NCBI GenBank assembly: GCA_028275145.1
Contig: JAQCNG010000053.1
Location: forward strand, 1 to 6,487
Source: Halovenus sp.
Lineage (GTDB): Archaea; Halobacteriota; Halobacteria; Halobacteriales; Haloarculaceae
DNA length: 6,487 nucleotides
Direction of reading: 5' to 3'
This document shows positions 5,652 to 6,487 of the stretch, one piece after another; the stretch's first letter is position 1, and every line of letters begins with the position of its first letter. The notes beneath the pieces are model-generated. The model was not told the DNA's origin, made no database searches, and saw only the letters and a program-made list of their open reading frames with translations. The position numbers and the translations under genes were made by a program.

Positions 5652-6487
5652 ATGACCAGACAACGACAGGGACCACTCGACGGCCTCCGGGTGATCGACG
5701 CGTCCGGGATGATAAGCGGAGCCTTCGCGACGACGCTGATGGGTGACTTCGGTGCCGACGTCATCATGATAGAGCACCCGGAGGTGGGCGACCCGATCAG
5801 GGAGTGGCCACAGAAGACCGAGGACGGCGAGTCGCTCGCCTGGAAATCACTCGGGCGGAACAAACGCTGTGTGACACTCGACCTCGGGTCCGACAGGGGT
5901 CGTGCCCTAGCGCTGGAACTCGTCGAGGACGCCGACGTGTTCTTCGAGAACTTCCGGCCGGGCACGATGGAGCGGTGGGGACTCGGTCCCGAGGAGATCC
6001 ACGCGGTCAACGAGCGGGCGATCATGGTCCGGCTGTCGGGGTACGGTCAGACCGGGCCGCGCTCCCAGGAACCGGGGTTCGGGACCATCGCAGAGGGTGT
6101 CTCGGGGTGGGCCCACGCAAACGGGTTCCCCGACCGGGAGCCGCTTCTCCCGCCGGTCAGTCTGGCCGACATCCAGGCCGCACAGTTCGCGCTGCAGGCG
6201 ACGCTGATGGCCGTCTTCGAACGCGACGTCGGACGCGGCGGCAGCGACACCGGACAGGTTATCGACGTCTCGCTCGTCGAGCCGCTGTGGCGGATCTTCT
6301 TCGGCGAGGTCGAAGCGTACGATTACATGGGCCACGTTCGCGAGCGGACGGGCAACCAGCACCCCAGCACCGCCCCGCGGAACATCTACGAGACCGCCGA
6401 CGGCTACATCACCATGTCGGCCTCGAACCAGAAGATCTTCGAGCGGGTGGCCGAGACAATCGACAAGGAGTGGCTGATCGAGGACGA
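5652..6487 (+). CDS. Class III CoA-transferase (CaiB/BaiF family), 3'-partial
   Basis: The frame runs from ATG 5652 to the window edge without a stop: 278 codons of a usual 390-410. The family transfers CoA between carboxylic acids through an aspartyl-CoA thioester in the cytoplasm. Visible family features: LDGLRVIDAS (9-18) at the N-terminus, GDFGADVIMIEHPEVGDP (31-48), GRNKRCVTLDL (68-78), ENFRPG (99-104), LSGYGQTGP (128-136), the GFGTIAEGVSG region (142-152), and VSLADIQAAQFALQATL (169-185), whose Asp173 fits the catalytic aspartate. GQVIDVSLVE (201-210) follows as usual. The specific acid cannot be told; formyl-CoA, succinyl-CoA and carnitine-type transferases share these motifs. Its own promoter resembles that of hyuA, suggesting joint control with the hydantoin operon. 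An ATG start preceded by GGGAGG and placing the first family motif at residue 9 supports this N-terminus. Confidence 0.93.
   Translation, partial: MTRQRQGPLDGLRVIDASGMISGAFATTLMGDFGADVIMIEHPEVGDPIREWPQKTEDGESLAWKSLGRNKRCVTLDLGSDRGRALALELVEDADVFFENFRPGTMERWGLGPEEIHAVNERAIMVRLSGYGQTGPRSQEPGFGTIAEGVSGWAHANGFPDREPLLPPVSLADIQAAQFALQATLMAVFERDVGRGGSDTGQVIDVSLVEPLWRIFFGEVEAYDYMGHVRERTGNQHPSTAPRNIYETADGYITMSASNQKIFERVAETIDKEWLIED

Noticed and set aside
5865..5879. 15-base sequence CGCTGTGTGACACTC identical to window positions 1-15
   Set aside because: Both copies encode R-C-V-T-L in frame, within conserved beta-strands of unrelated families (crotonase and CoA-transferase). No similarity extends beyond 15 bases, so I take it as coincidence rather than a mobile-element or recombination mark.
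1..6487. CRISPR arrays, tRNA/rRNA genes, insertion sequences, integrase sites
   Set aside because: No regularly spaced repeats, cloverleaf-like sequence, transposase or terminal inverted repeats were seen on reading either strand.

Overview
The window looks like a haloarchaeal chromosome or megaplasmid segment. It is GC-rich, the encoded proteins are heavily Asp/Glu-rich, and the one clear promoter has an archaeal TATA box. All five recognisable genes lie on the + strand. The two outer genes are cut by the window edges.

Layout: (1) positions 1-639, the 3' part of a crotonase-fold (enoyl-CoA hydratase/isomerase family) gene. (2) 640-836, an intergenic region with a TATA box, an inverted repeat beside it and an AT-rich leader. 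(3) 837-5432, a compact three-gene operon: hyuA (ATP-dependent hydantoinase/oxoprolinase A subunit), hyuB (B subunit, ATGA overlap) and, 16 bp later, a cysteine amidohydrolase of the isochorismatase fold that most resembles N-carbamoylsarcosine amidohydrolase. (4) 5433-5651, a second intergenic region with a 16-bp perfect palindrome and a promoter resembling the first. (5) 5652 to the end, the 5' two thirds of a class III (CaiB/BaiF) CoA-transferase gene.

The three central genes make biochemical sense as a pathway. HyuA/HyuB would open a hydantoin-type ring (for example N-methylhydantoin) at the cost of ATP to give an N-carbamoyl amino acid. The third enzyme would then remove the carbamoyl group as CO2 and ammonia (N-carbamoylsarcosine to sarcosine). 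The substrate is an inference. No creatinine deaminase or sarcosine oxidase lies in the window, and HyuB has a non-standard metal-site region.

The most interesting non-coding signal is that the regions upstream of hyuA and of the CoA-transferase gene share a collinear series of short identical blocks. These include TCGCCCTGTC, CGTCG, GTCGA, CGTAT, AACAGCCAAC and TGGGA, at almost identical spacing and similar distance from the start codon. This suggests that one unknown regulator controls both units and ties the CoA-transferase to the hydantoin operon.
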